NCBI RefSeq assembly: GCF_002848005.1 | Contig: NZ_PKHX01000003.1 | Location: forward strand, 1-64,000 | DNA length: 64,000 bases | Source of the DNA: Varibaculum cambriense | GTDB lineage: Bacteria; Actinomycetota; Actinomycetes; Actinomycetales; Actinomycetaceae | Direction of reading: 5' to 3' | In this document: positions 28,947 through 38,481 of the stretch, piece after piece | Numbering within the stretch: the first letter of the stretch is position 1 | How the letters are laid out: each line of letters opens with the position of its first letter | The notes under the pieces: generated by a model | Told to the model about the DNA's origin: nothing | Seen by the model: only the letters and a program-made list of their open reading frames with translations | The model's database searches: none | Translations under genes and position numbers: made by a program

Positions 28947-30527
28947 GTGGCAAAGATAAAACACCCCACTGGCCGCCTGGCGGAGCTACTGCTAATAGTG
29001 GTAGCCCTGGCGATGTGTTTCTTGGGATATTTCTCCATTAATGTTAACCGCACCGGCGCCCTCCCCACTTCTTTCGTTTTACATATGTGTGTGCTGGGAG
29101 CTTTCGCCCTCGCCACCCACCTGGCGGTTCGCTTTCTCGCCCCCTACGCCGACCCGGTACTGCTACCAGCAGTTTTAGCTTTGAATGGCATCGGCTTGGT
29201 TATGATTTACCGTTTGGATTTGGCCTACGGCCCGGATTCCAACCTGTATGTGGGGTTCAAACAAGCATTATTTACCCTGATAGGGGTAATTTTGATGGTG
29301 GTTACGCTGGCAGTAGTTCGTGACTATCGCAAACTGCGTAACTACACCTATTTATCAATGCTGCTGGCAATCGTGCTGTTACTTCTGCCCTTAGCTCCGG
29401 TTATCGGCTGCAGCCTCAATGGTGCTCGTATCTGGATTAACATCGGATTTTCCATCCAGCCCTCCGAGATCGCCAAGATTTGTTTGGCGATTTTCTTCGC
29501 CGGATATTTAACCACCCGCCGAGAAGCCTTAATCCAAGGCGGAAAATCGCTACTGGGAATGCGCCTGCCCCGCCTGCGGGATCTCGGCCCCCTCCTGGTG
29601 GTGTGGGCGGCCTCCATTATGATCTTGGTATTCGAACGCGACCTGGGAACTTCCCTACTAATCTTCGGTTTATTCGTAGCCATGCTGTATGTGGCCACGA
29701 ATCAAACTTCCTGGCTGCTAATCGGAGCGATCCTCTTTGCCCCTGCCGTGTTCTTAGCTTCTCGCCTATTTTCACATGTGCAGGCGCGTATTGATGTCTG
29801 GCTCCACGCCCTCGACCCAGAAATCTATTCTCGTCCCATAGGGGGATCGGGACAGCTGGTCTCCGGGCTATTTGGGATGGCGGATGGCGGCATTCTCGGT
29901 ACCGGTTGGGCGCAGGGTTCTCCCTCCCTCACCCCCTTCGCAAACTCGGACTTTATATTTGCTTCCCTCGGGGAAGAACTGGGGCTAACCGGTTCACTTG
30001 CCCTGCTCACGCTGTATCTTATTTTCGTGGAACGCGGGATGCGGACTGCCCTGATCGTGCGCGATAGCTTTGGAAAGCTGCTAGCCACCGGTTTTGCTTT
30101 CACCATCGGATTCCAAGTATTCGTGGTAGTCGGCGGACTAACCCGGGTAATCCCCTCCACCGGACTTACCTTGCCGTTTGTAGCGGCAGGCGGATCTTCA
30201 CTGGTTGCCAACTGGGTAATTTTGGCATTACTACTGCGTCTATCTAATGAGGCACGAAAGCCGGTAACCACCGAGAGCGGAGTTATCGATACCGCCGAAC
30301 TGGAAGCGGTAATTGCGCGCCAGCAGGAGAAACGCTCGGCCTCGCTAGAGACTAATACCGCTGGGAACGAGCCGCCCTCCGCGTCCTCCCCCGCTGCTTT
30401 CGTCCCTAATCCGGCAGCAGCAAAGCAGCCCCGAGCGGCGCGACCGCTTACCAGTCCTCCGGCGTCTGGTGCCGTCCGTTCCGTTCGCCCCGTACAGGGA
30501 GGTGAACGTCATGAATCCACAGATTAA
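28947..30527 (+). CDS. rodA: RodA/FtsW SEDS peptidoglycan polymerase
   Basis: This SEDS-family glycosyltransferase polymerises lipid II in the membrane during elongation. The GTG at 28947 has AAGGAGGG upstream. The 526-residue protein has about 10-12 membrane helices. Family motifs include GARIWINIGFSIQPSEIAK near residues 155-175, FERDLGTSLL with the catalytic-type Asp, and GLTLPFVAAGGSSL. A 90-residue Pro/Ala-rich cytoplasmic tail is added. It overlaps pbpA by 17 bases, which gives the usual SEDS-bPBP pair. Confidence 0.94.
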   Translation: MAKIKHPTGRLAELLLIVVALAMCFLGYFSINVNRTGALPTSFVLHMCVLGAFALATHLAVRFLAPYADPVLLPAVLALNGIGLVMIYRLDLAYGPDSNLYVGFKQALFTLIGVILMVVTLAVVRDYRKLRNYTYLSMLLAIVLLLLPLAPVIGCSLNGARIWINIGFSIQPSEIAKICLAIFFAGYLTTRREALIQGGKSLLGMRLPRLRDLGPLLVVWAASIMILVFERDLGTSLLIFGLFVAMLYVATNQTSWLLIGAILFAPAVFLASRLFSHVQARIDVWLHALDPEIYSRPIGGSGQLVSGLFGMADGGILGTGWAQGSPSLTPFANSDFIFASLGEELGLTGSLALLTLYLIFVERGMRTALIVRDSFGKLLATGFAFTIGFQVFVVVGGLTRVIPSTGLTLPFVAAGGSSLVANWVILALLLRLSNEARKPVTTESGVIDTAELEAVIARQQEKRSASLETNTAGNEPPSASSPAAFVPNPAAAKQPRAARPLTSPPASGAVRSVRPVQGGERHESTD

Positions 30528-31983
30528 ACGACTTTTCTTTGTAGTTTTTGTAATGTTTTTATCCCTGATGCTGGCGTGCACCTATATCCAGTTCCTAGGC
30601 GCGGATTCTTTAAACGCAGATGGGCGGAATTCTCGTGCCTTTTACCGTTCCAAATATATTGAACGCGGCCCTATTATGGTGGGAGAAAACGCGATTGCGG
30701 CTTCAGCGCCCACAAAAGACTCTACCGGCTACCGCAAACGCTACCACCGGGTTTACTCCGAGCAGGCACCGCTGTACTCCAACCTGACCGGCTACCTCTC
30801 TCCCGGAGGTAACGCTACGGGAATGGAACGGCTGCAAAACTCGGTATTAATGGGAGAAGCTTCCAGCCAGGCTTTATCCCAGTTATTAAAACATGCAGCT
30901 GGGGAAAACCAAAAAGGTGGAGGCATACTCCTTACTATTGACCCCCAGATGCAACAGGCCGCGGCGCAGGCACTCGGTAATCGTAAAGGGGCGGTAGTTG
31001 CTCTCAACTATCAAACGGGGGCAATCCTCGCTGCCGTTACTACCCCGCGTTTTAATCCCAACTCTTTAGCGGCGGGCACTGAAAAACAGTCACAACAGAC
31101 CTTAAAGCAACTGCAGGCAGAACCGTCTAAACCCCTGCTGGATCGGGCTTTACGCGGGGAATATCCTCCCGGCTCCTCCTTTAAAATCATTACTGCCGCA
31201 GCCGCCCTCGAGCAACAAATCCGCTCTCCCGAGGACGCCGTGGAGGCTCCCGTGTCGGTGCCACTCCCGGGATCACGAGCACGGATTTCCAATATCGAAT
31301 CCACTAGCTGCGGAGATGGCCATCCCACTTTCACTTACGCCTTTGCGTATTCTTGTAACACTCCTTTTGCCAAGATCGGGCAGGACTTGGGATACCAGGC
31401 ATTAAAAGACAAAACCGAAGCTTTTGGTTTCAACCCCAAAACTGATTTAAAAATCCCGCTGCCGGTACAAAAATCTTATTTTCCTTCCTCCGACCCGGGG
31501 ATAGCCTCCACTATGATGAGCGCAATCGGGCAATACGAGGTGCGCACCTCACCACTCATGATGGCTACCGTCGCCGGAGCAGTAGCCAACCAGGGGACGC
31601 AGGCGCGTCCCTTCCTAGTAGCTGCCGAGTTGGGATCAGATGGGAAAGCTACCCGAACCTATCGTTCCGGCGGCAAGCTCGGAAAACCGATTTCCAAAGA
31701 GGTCGCCTCACAACTGCGGCAAATGATGATCCAAACCGTTAATGACGGCACCGGGGAGCCGGGTCGGGTTGCCGGGGTAGAAATGGGCGCTAAAACCGGA
31801 ACTGCGCAGACCGGTGGACATAAGACCGACGCCTGGTATGTAGGCTGGGCCGATACCCCTAACCTGCCGCTCGCTTTCGCGGTAGTGGTGGAAGGCGACA
31901 GTTCCAACCCTGCCCCCCACGGCGGACCGATTGCGGGACCGATCGCCAAACAAGTGATACAGGCGGCGATGAATCATGACTGA
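30511..31983 (+). CDS. pbpA: Penicillin-binding protein PbpA (class B transpeptidase)
   Basis: ATG 30511 has GGAGGTG upstream. The 490-residue protein has one N-terminal membrane helix and a transpeptidase domain with SSFK (catalytic Ser in PPGSSFKII near residue 225), SCN (AYSCNTPF) and KTGTAQ near 430. It crosslinks peptidoglycan outside the membrane and partners RodA. PASTA domains are absent. It overlaps both rodA and the pknA reading frame. Confidence 0.94.
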   Translation: MNPQIKRLFFVVFVMFLSLMLACTYIQFLGADSLNADGRNSRAFYRSKYIERGPIMVGENAIAASAPTKDSTGYRKRYHRVYSEQAPLYSNLTGYLSPGGNATGMERLQNSVLMGEASSQALSQLLKHAAGENQKGGGILLTIDPQMQQAAAQALGNRKGAVVALNYQTGAILAAVTTPRFNPNSLAAGTEKQSQQTLKQLQAEPSKPLLDRALRGEYPPGSSFKIITAAAALEQQIRSPEDAVEAPVSVPLPGSRARISNIESTSCGDGHPTFTYAFAYSCNTPFAKIGQDLGYQALKDKTEAFGFNPKTDLKIPLPVQKSYFPSSDPGIASTMMSAIGQYEVRTSPLMMATVAGAVANQGTQARPFLVAAELGSDGKATRTYRSGGKLGKPISKEVASQLRQMMIQTVNDGTGEPGRVAGVEMGAKTGTAQTGGHKTDAWYVGWADTPNLPLAFAVVVEGDSSNPAPHGGPIAGPIAKQVIQAAMNHD

Positions 31984-33904
31984 CAGCCGCGTATTATCCG
32001 TCCCGCCGCGCGAACGGGAAGCAGAAATGTCTACTCCCCTCGACCCCATAGCGACTTCTAGTGCCCAAGCCACCAATGCACAAAAAGCGGTGGCCTCCTT
32101 AAAAGTGGGGATGAAGATTTCTGGGCGCTACCTGCTACTTTCTCGTCTAGCTATTGGCGGTATGGGAGAGGTTTGGCAGACGCTCGATGAAAAAACCGGC
32201 GAAAGACTGGCGATTAAGATTTTGCGCCCGGAACTGGCGGGGAAAAAACTTTTCCTGTCCCGACTGCAGATCGAAGCCTATAACGCCTCTCGAGTTCATC
32301 ACCCGAACCTAGCGGAAGTACACGCTTCGGGAGAGGATAGCGGGCTGGGGTGGATCAGTATGGAACTGGTCGACGGGGTTTCATTAACCGAAATCCTGGA
32401 TCAGGAACACACTTTAGAAGCCGATTTCCTGTTATCCGTTCTGTACCAGACCGCTGATGCCCTCAGCGCGGTGCACGGTGCCGGGATTGTGCACCGGGAT
32501 ATTAAACCGGGCAACATTATGGTTACTCCCACCGGGCAGGTAAAACTAACCGATTTTGGGATTTCTAAGGCGCCGGGACAAGCTAATTTAACCCAGGCCG
32601 GAATGGTGATGGGTACCGCGCAGTACTTGCCGCCCGAACAGGCGATGGGACAGCCTGCTACCCCCTCAGGGGACCTGTACGCCCTGGGAGTTATCGCCTA
32701 TGAAGCTCTAGCCGGAAAACGTCCCTTCACCGGTGACAAACCGGTAGATATCGCTTTCGCCCACGTGAATAAACCAGTACCATCCCTGCCAGAATCAGTG
32801 GCTCCCAGCTTGCGTGAACTGGTGATGGAGCTGTTAGAAAAAGAGCCGCAAAAACGCCTCTCCAGTGCCGCCCGCTTGATGCAACGTTTAGAGGAAGTGC
32901 AACATGCCCTTTCTTCCGCAGGCAGCCCACTTCCCGTCCCCGCTGCGGAAGCCAGCGTTCCCAAGGCCGGGGAACCAGCCGGTGCCTCAGCAGAAGCCTC
33001 GGGGTTGGCAGAGAATGCGGAAGATCAGCTACCTGCAGAGCCCGCCGATCTCGAAAACTTACAAGAGGATCTGGAAGAAATAGCCCAGCTAGACCAGGCA
33101 GCACCAGGAACCTTAGCTGCTAGCACCTCTGCTGAGGTGAGCACCCCTGCGGCGCAGCAGACGCCCTCGCCGGATAGTGATAAACCTGTGGTAGCTGCCG
33201 CGACCAGTAAATCCGCCACCTGGCATCCTCGCAGCGCTGCTGCCATCCCCACTGAAGAAGACGGCTCTCCAATGCTTTACCTTTCCGGAGGCATGGTTCC
33301 ATCTCCCTCGATCCTGCCAGATTCAGTGCCTCTGCCCGAGAAAGCCTGGCAACAGCGAGTACGCCTGCGCGAACGTCCTCGCGAGTTCGCGGCGTTGATA
33401 CCTCCAGTTTCCGCATCCCGACCCCGCTCGCAATTTGAGCGACTGCGATCGTTACCGTCGGCGCTTAACTGGCGTAAAAACCCCGCGCCTCCGCGTTATG
33501 CCACGCCGTCCCCGCCGCCCTCCGAGACGCCTTCTCCTTCTCTAACAGCACCCTTAGCTGCTTGGAGCCGGCGGCTGGAATCCCAAATTGGGCTGCGACC
33601 TGCGGATCCCTTAGCAGCTCAGGTAGCCAAGTTACGGCTCCCCTACGAAAAAGCCCCCTTCTTGAGCCGGAAATGGTGGAACCAAGATGTTTCCCGAGCG
33701 CGACATGGAAACGCTACCCATCGTTCCCCGCTATACCTGGTGCTAGTAACCCTGATTTTATGGATGTTGGTAACCGCTTTGAGTCTGGGAGTCGGACTAG
33801 CGCACTCTGCTATCGCCTCCCCCAGCGTCCATACCCAAAAAGCTGTAATAATGGTAGTTTCGGAACAAAAGGAAGACCCATGGCAGAATCTCCATACCGC
33901 ATAG
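31976..33904 (+). CDS. pknA: Ser/Thr protein kinase PknA
   Basis: This 642-residue membrane kinase uses either ATG 31976 (8-base overlap with pbpA) or ATG 32027 (GGGAAGCAG upstream); I cannot decide. The kinase domain (about 50-305) has RLAIGGMGEV, AIKIL, HRDIKPGNIMV (near 165) and DFGIS. A long Pro/Ala/Glu linker (about 315-580) is unusually large for PknA. One membrane helix lies near 600-620, with a short extracellular end and no PASTA domains. It controls cell shape proteins in relatives. Its 3' end overlaps the pknB start by 25 bases. Confidence 0.92.
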   Translation: MTDSRVLSVPPREREAEMSTPLDPIATSSAQATNAQKAVASLKVGMKISGRYLLLSRLAIGGMGEVWQTLDEKTGERLAIKILRPELAGKKLFLSRLQIEAYNASRVHHPNLAEVHASGEDSGLGWISMELVDGVSLTEILDQEHTLEADFLLSVLYQTADALSAVHGAGIVHRDIKPGNIMVTPTGQVKLTDFGISKAPGQANLTQAGMVMGTAQYLPPEQAMGQPATPSGDLYALGVIAYEALAGKRPFTGDKPVDIAFAHVNKPVPSLPESVAPSLRELVMELLEKEPQKRLSSAARLMQRLEEVQHALSSAGSPLPVPAAEASVPKAGEPAGASAEASGLAENAEDQLPAEPADLENLQEDLEEIAQLDQAAPGTLAASTSAEVSTPAAQQTPSPDSDKPVVAAATSKSATWHPRSAAAIPTEEDGSPMLYLSGGMVPSPSILPDSVPLPEKAWQQRVRLRERPREFAALIPPVSASRPRSQFERLRSLPSALNWRKNPAPPRYATPSPPPSETPSPSLTAPLAAWSRRLESQIGLRPADPLAAQVAKLRLPYEKAPFLSRKWWNQDVSRARHGNATHRSPLYLVLVTLILWMLVTALSLGVGLAHSAIASPSVHTQKAVIMVVSEQKEDPWQNLHTA

Positions 33905-35700
33905 GCGGAGGGCGCTACGAAATCCGTTCCCTCATCGGCAGAGGGGGAATGGCGGAAGTGCACCAAGCCTACGACACCCTGCTCTCGCGGGTGGTAGCGA
34001 TAAAAATGCTGCGTATAGACCTGGCGAAGGACACGGTGTTCCTGACGCGTTTTCGGCGCGAGGCCTTGGCATCTGCTTCCTTAAATCATGAAAACATCGT
34101 GCAGGTCTACGACACTGGCGAACAAGTAGTGACTGCCCCCGACGGCACCGAAGTGCACGTTCCCTATATCGTCATGGAGCTGGTAGAAGGGCACACGGTG
34201 CACCAACTCCTTACTGATGGACAGCCGGTACCCATTAACGAGGCCGTCGAAATCATGTCGGGGGTTCTCAACGCCCTCGAATATTCCCATAAACGCGGCC
34301 TGGTACACCGGGATATTAAGCCCGGCAACGTGATGCTTACCAATAGCGGAAAAATCAAGGTCATGGATTTCGGGATTGCCCGCGCCTTAGAAGACTCGGG
34401 ACAGACTATGACCAGTACCGATGCCGTGGTGGGAACCGCGCAGTACCTATCCCCCGAGCAGGCACGCGGAGAAACCGTGGACACCCGCTCTGACCTGTAT
34501 TCTTGCGGCTGCATGTTATTTGAACTGCTCACTGGCAGGGCTCCCTTCAAGGGAGATTCCGCAGTTTCGGTCGCCTACCAGCATGTGGCGGAAATGCCGC
34601 CGCTGCCTTCTTCTATCGCCGCCGATATTAGCCCCGAACTTGACCGCATGGTGATGAAGTCCTTAGCTAAGCGACCCGAAGAACGCTACCAGGATGCGGC
34701 GGCAATGCGTTCGGATATGGTGCGGGCAGCCGCGGGAGCTGCTATTTCAGCCCCGATGCTACCTCCGCTGCCAGTTAGCACCCCGACGGAAGGATTTGCT
34801 GCCCCGCAAACTTCCTACGCCCCTGCCCAGTGGTCCCAGGTTCTAGAAGAGGCTCCGGATAGCGAGGACGAGGAAGAAAAAGCGGAAATCGCCCGCAAGA
34901 AGAAGAAAAAGAAGATTATTTGGGCGGTAGTCATTGGAATATTAGCGGCAATCGCCCTCATCGCGGTGGTGTGGTGGCTGATCGCTTCCAATAAGAACCA
35001 GGAACCTGAACAGGTTGCCATTCCCGAGAACATTATCGGAATGACCGCTATCGAGGCGCAACGCAGCTTGGAAGACCTGGGTTTGGTTATGGAGCAGGGT
35101 CAACCTATCGCTTCTGACACTGTAGACAAAGGTAAAGTCGCAGCTACCGATCCTAAACCGGGATCGATGGTGGATCCAGGTTCAACGGTGACTATCCAGC
35201 TGTCTTCCGGAGCTGCCGAGATTACCGTTCCCGATGTTTCCGGACAAACCCAAGAGGCAGCCCGCAAAGCCTTAGAGGATGCCGGCTTGCGGGTAGGCTC
35301 GGTTAAATACGAGGACGATTCCAAAGTTGCAGCTGATAGGGTTATCCGCACCACTCCGGAAGCGGGATCTTCCGCTAGCAAGGATGAAGAAGTTATTCTC
35401 GTCTTGTCTTCCGGTTACGTATCGATCGATTCCGGGCAGGTAGTGGGTAAATCTCAAGAGCAGGGATTGAAGTACCTAGCTGGTTTAGGTTTGCAGACGA
35501 ATACGGTCACTGAAGAAACCACTGCGGCTCCCAATGGACAGATCATTTCGGTAGAGCCTTCGGGACGAGTAAAGGTGGGCAGTTCAGTCACGGTGAAAGT
35601 GGCAAAGACTCCGCCAGCGCCAGCCCCAACTAGCCCGTCTGCACCGGCCGGGGGGAACAATTCCAGTTCGGATCCTTCCCCGAGCAGCTCTACTCCCTAG
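33880..35700 (+). CDS. pknB: Ser/Thr protein kinase PknB with PASTA domains
   Basis: I chose ATG 33880 (MAESPYRIGGGRYEIRSLIGRGG) because AAAGGAAG lies just upstream and the kinase fold begins here; the frame is open further upstream within pknA. In this 606-residue protein the kinase domain (about 10-270) has RGGMAEV, AIKML, HRDIKPGNVML and DFGIARA. A Lys-rich segment leads into one membrane helix (about 344-365), followed by three extracellular PASTA repeats (about 382-570) and a Ser/Pro tail. PASTA repeats bind muropeptides or lipid II, so the kinase senses wall status. It is the last gene of the cluster. Confidence 0.95.
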   Translation: MAESPYRIGGGRYEIRSLIGRGGMAEVHQAYDTLLSRVVAIKMLRIDLAKDTVFLTRFRREALASASLNHENIVQVYDTGEQVVTAPDGTEVHVPYIVMELVEGHTVHQLLTDGQPVPINEAVEIMSGVLNALEYSHKRGLVHRDIKPGNVMLTNSGKIKVMDFGIARALEDSGQTMTSTDAVVGTAQYLSPEQARGETVDTRSDLYSCGCMLFELLTGRAPFKGDSAVSVAYQHVAEMPPLPSSIAADISPELDRMVMKSLAKRPEERYQDAAAMRSDMVRAAAGAAISAPMLPPLPVSTPTEGFAAPQTSYAPAQWSQVLEEAPDSEDEEEKAEIARKKKKKKIIWAVVIGILAAIALIAVVWWLIASNKNQEPEQVAIPENIIGMTAIEAQRSLEDLGLVMEQGQPIASDTVDKGKVAATDPKPGSMVDPGSTVTIQLSSGAAEITVPDVSGQTQEAARKALEDAGLRVGSVKYEDDSKVAADRVIRTTPEAGSSASKDEEVILVLSSGYVSIDSGQVVGKSQEQGLKYLAGLGLQTNTVTEETTAAPNGQIISVEPSGRVKVGSSVTVKVAKTPPAPAPTSPSAPAGGNNSSSDPSPSSSTP

Positions 35701-35754
35701 GTTTACGTTTACCTGGTAACTACCCCGGGTTATACGCAGGGACTGGACGGTGCT

Positions 35755-35949
35755 TTAAAACCAGCCCGCCTGGTTACTGCCATACCCTTGGGGGCTACCC
35801 ACGGTGGTACCGGTTAGATCCAGGGTCTGGGAAATCCAGGGGAAGAGCCACCAAAAGCAGGCCATGATGATCAGGGCGACTATCAACACTACCTGTAGGA
35901 ATTTCAGCCACTTAGGACCGGGAAGTAAATCCCAGATCAGCCCGCACAT
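35755..35949 (-). CDS. Small membrane protein following the sortase
   Basis: This 64-residue protein has one strong hydrophobic helix (about 18-40, LQVVLIVALIIMACFWWLF) and a Gly/Ser/Tyr-rich outer end. Its start overlaps the sortase gene by 13 bases, so the two are translated together. I know no function. A role as a sortase partner is inferred from the coupling only. Confidence 0.7.
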   Translation of the reverse strand: MCGLIWDLLPGPKWLKFLQVVLIVALIIMACFWWLFPWISQTLDLTGTTVGSPQGYGSNQAGWF

Positions 35950-36689
35950 GCGTTGCCTCCTTCTGCCAGTTCCCTGGGGATGCCGCTATCTCTGGGCACC
36001 CAGTGATTGAAGGTTAGATGCACGATGTAGCGCTCCCAGTTGCCGTACTCTGGGTTGCAGGTAGTCATAGTCATTAGCCGTTCGGTAGGTTGGACTCCCG
36101 GTTTTTCTGGTACCGGTAAAATCACATTCGATTGAGTGGGTAGCACAATCTTATGGTCTCTGACCTTATAGATTAGCCACTCGTTTGCGGTCTCCATCAC
36201 CACGGTGTCCCCAGGTTTTAGCACATCGATCCGACGGAAGTTTGATCCGAAGGAACGGCGGTGGGCGGCAACCGAAAAGTTTCCGATTTGTCCCGGCAGC
36301 GCGGTCGTTTCATAGTGCCCGGCAGCCCCGGTATTCAAAATGGTTTGCGTGGTTCCTTCTTTAACCGGAACTACCATATAGTTCCATTTCGGAACGTGCA
36401 GCGCTCCTAAGGTTTCGTTTTCTTGTTTAATCCCAATACTGGGGGGAGCGCTGGTACGTTCATCCTTAGAAATACGATTGGGGCAAGATTTATTTGCTTG
36501 CTGGAACGAGGCCAAAGCTTTTTGGTTATAGCTCGCTACCTGCCAGTCGGTGACAAAAACATCCCAGAACGCGAAGAGCCCGGCAAGTAATCCCACGATG
36601 ATTAACAGCTCGCCGAAAGCCGCAATGGGATCAAAGCGGCGCCGACGTTTCGTGGTGGTTGCCCGCGCTTGCTTGGTTTTCCTGCTCAT
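35937..36689 (-). CDS. Class E sortase
   Basis: This 250-residue transpeptidase anchors surface proteins to peptidoglycan. It has an N-terminal basic segment (RKTKQARATTTKRRRR), one membrane helix (about 26-48) and the sortase beta barrel. The catalytic His is in NFSVAAHRRS (near 145), the Cys in MTMTTCNPEYGNWERYIV (near 215) and the Arg in that same segment. Class E enzymes are an actinobacterial group that prefer LAXTG-like signals. A possible substrate with LSQTG is encoded at 46041-46853. Confidence 0.9.
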   Translation of the reverse strand: MSRKTKQARATTTKRRRRFDPIAAFGELLIIVGLLAGLFAFWDVFVTDWQVASYNQKALASFQQANKSCPNRISKDERTSAPPSIGIKQENETLGALHVPKWNYMVVPVKEGTTQTILNTGAAGHYETTALPGQIGNFSVAAHRRSFGSNFRRIDVLKPGDTVVMETANEWLIYKVRDHKIVLPTQSNVILPVPEKPGVQPTERLMTMTTCNPEYGNWERYIVHLTFNHWVPRDSGIPRELAEGGNACAG

Positions 36690-36842
36690 ATTCTTCCGAA
36701 TTCGATTACTGTGAGTTCTGAATGATTTGTCCTGGTATTATCCTAAACTTAATTTACCGGAAAACGGATCTAACTAGGTCTCCAGCGCCATTGACATTAG
36801 AATGAACCTAGCTAGTAAAATCCTACTTTTGGAGGTCACCTC

Positions 36843-37112
36843 GTGCCGGAGTCTCGTAAACGCAAAGGCGCTAAGCCCCACCGCGAACAACAGCCAGAGG
36901 AGCTAAACAAATCTTGGGCTGCTGATATGAAGCCTTCTCCCAGTTGGTGGGCACCAACTTCGGTGGCGTTAATGCTCCTGGGACTGGTGTTGGTAGTGGT
37001 TTACTACATTACTTCGAGCGCCTACCCGATTCCCGGCGCCGGTAACTGGAACCTCGCTTTAGGCCTAGGTGTGGCCTTCGGGGGCTTTTTAATGCTACTG
37101 CGCTGGAAGTAG
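36843..37112 (+). CDS. crgA: Cell division protein CrgA
   Basis: This small protein is found in actinobacteria, where it connects FtsZ to septal peptidoglycan synthesis. GTG 36843 has GGAGGT upstream. The 89 residues comprise a basic cytoplasmic start and two membrane helices (about 40-60 and 70-88) with the conserved PSPSWWAPTSVALMLLGL and PGAGNWNL segments. The location near pknB and the sortase is the normal actinobacterial position. Confidence 0.92.
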   Translation: MPESRKRKGAKPHREQQPEELNKSWAADMKPSPSWWAPTSVALMLLGLVLVVVYYITSSAYPIPGAGNWNLALGLGVAFGGFLMLLRWK

Positions 37113-37220
37113 CGTTTTATTTGATTTTTTCGAGGACGTCGGCATGCGTCCTCCTGCTAGCGACGGCTAGTTACCTCTCCTTAGACCAGACCGGCTAATG
37201 CTTGCGTGACAAAATGGTTA

Positions 37221-37233
37221 TCGGTTTTACCGA
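37221..37233 (+). promoter_or_regulatory. Palindromic operator candidate upstream of iolG
   Basis: TCGGT-TTT-ACCGA is a perfect 13-base palindrome about 20 bases upstream of the iolG -35 element. It could bind an inositol-responsive repressor. Confidence 0.35.
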
Positions 37234-37251
37234 AATATTTTTGTTTATGTA

Positions 37252-37280
37252 TTTACATTCTGGATTTGTTCCTTTATTCT
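37252..37280 (+). promoter_or_regulatory. Promoter of iolG
   Basis: TTTACA (37252-37257), 17 bases, then TATTCT (37275-37280) match a sigma-70-type promoter about 64 bases before the iolG start. Confidence 0.45.
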
Positions 37281-37343
37281 TGATTAATGTAAGGACAAAG
37301 GAGCGGGAGCTAGTTACTCCCCTACAGAGAACAGAGTTGTTTT

Positions 37344-38336
37344 ATGTTGAAATTTGGATTACTTGGTGCCGGAAGAATCGGTCACGTTCACGCAAAAACC
37401 CTAGCGGCCAACCCCGATGCTTCTCTAGAAGTAGTTTTTGATATCCGCCAAGAAGCGGCTGACGAACTCGCTAAACAATATGGCGGACGCGGAGTAACCG
37501 ACGAAAAAGAGATTTGGGATAACCCCGATATTGATGCGGTGATCATCGGATCCCCCACTCCGCTGCACGTTCCGCATATCATCGCTGCTGCTAAAGCTGG
37601 TAAAGCTGCGCTCTGTGAAAAACCCGTTGCCATGGAGACCGCGAAAGTCGAAGAACTGCGCGAGGCACTCAAGGGGCTGGATCCCACGGTGATGATGGGC
37701 TTCAACCGTCGTTTTGACCCCTCTTTTGCGCGGGTAAAAGAGCTGATGGATAAAGGTGAAATTGGCAAGGTTGAGCAAGTAACCATTATTTCACGTGACC
37801 CGGCGGCTCCTCCTGCGGACTACATTAAAGTTTCCGGGGGAATCTTCAAGGATATGACCATCCATGATTTCGACATGGCACGTTTCTTGCTCGGTGACAT
37901 TGATACCGTCACTACCATCCCGCAGAACTTGGATCCGGAAATCGCAGCTTGCAACGACTATGACGCCGCGGTGATTGTACTAACCGCTAAGTCGGGAGCA
38001 GTAGCCACGATTATCAATAATCGTCATTGCGCTACTGGCTATGACCAGCGTCTAGAGGTAACCGGACATGATGGACAGCTAAATGCCGACAATCAACGTC
38101 CCACTACTGTCTCGCTTTCTAAAGATAGCTACTCGCTATCGCGCGAACCCTATCTGGACTTCTTCTTGACTCGCTATGCCGATGCCTATGCGGCCGAGCT
38201 AAACCAGTTCATTTCCATAGTTAAAGAGGGCGGCAAGCCTACCCCCTCCATCGAGGATGGCGCGCAGGCTTTGCTGCTAGCAGAAGCAGCGGAAAAGTCA
38301 GCTCGTGAACAGCGCCCGGTCAAGGTTGGTCAATAG
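37344..38336 (+). CDS. iolG: Inositol 2-dehydrogenase (Gfo/Idh/MocA family)
   Basis: It probably oxidises myo-inositol to scyllo-inosose with NAD. The 330 residues have the Rossmann motif GAGRIGHVHAKTL at the N-terminus, the catalytic Lys in CEKPVAME near residue 97 and the segment DMTIHDFDMARFLLG with the active-site His/Asp. ATG 37344 has a weak ribosome-binding site. The next gene encodes an IolE-like enzyme, which supports inositol over other sugars. No transporter or other iol genes are in the window. Confidence 0.85.
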   Translation: MLKFGLLGAGRIGHVHAKTLAANPDASLEVVFDIRQEAADELAKQYGGRGVTDEKEIWDNPDIDAVIIGSPTPLHVPHIIAAAKAGKAALCEKPVAMETAKVEELREALKGLDPTVMMGFNRRFDPSFARVKELMDKGEIGKVEQVTIISRDPAAPPADYIKVSGGIFKDMTIHDFDMARFLLGDIDTVTTIPQNLDPEIAACNDYDAAVIVLTAKSGAVATIINNRHCATGYDQRLEVTGHDGQLNADNQRPTTVSLSKDSYSLSREPYLDFFLTRYADAYAAELNQFISIVKEGGKPTPSIEDGAQALLLAEAAEKSAREQRPVKVGQ

Positions 38337-38368
38337 GCTACCGGACAGGTTTCCAATACATATTAAGG

Positions 38369-38395
38369 AAGACGCCCGGTAACCAGGAGCGTCTT
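38369..38395 (+). terminator. Hairpin between iolG and iolE
   Basis: AAGACGC pairs with GCGTCTT around a 13-base loop that can itself partly pair. There is no T run. It may be a weak terminator or a processing site that lowers iolE expression. Confidence 0.3.
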
Positions 38396-38481
38396 ATCAG
38401 ACAACAATATTAATAGATAAAAAGATTTAAACAGGTTAGATATCTGCTATTTACCTGTATAAAAACCAATGGAGGAAAAAT

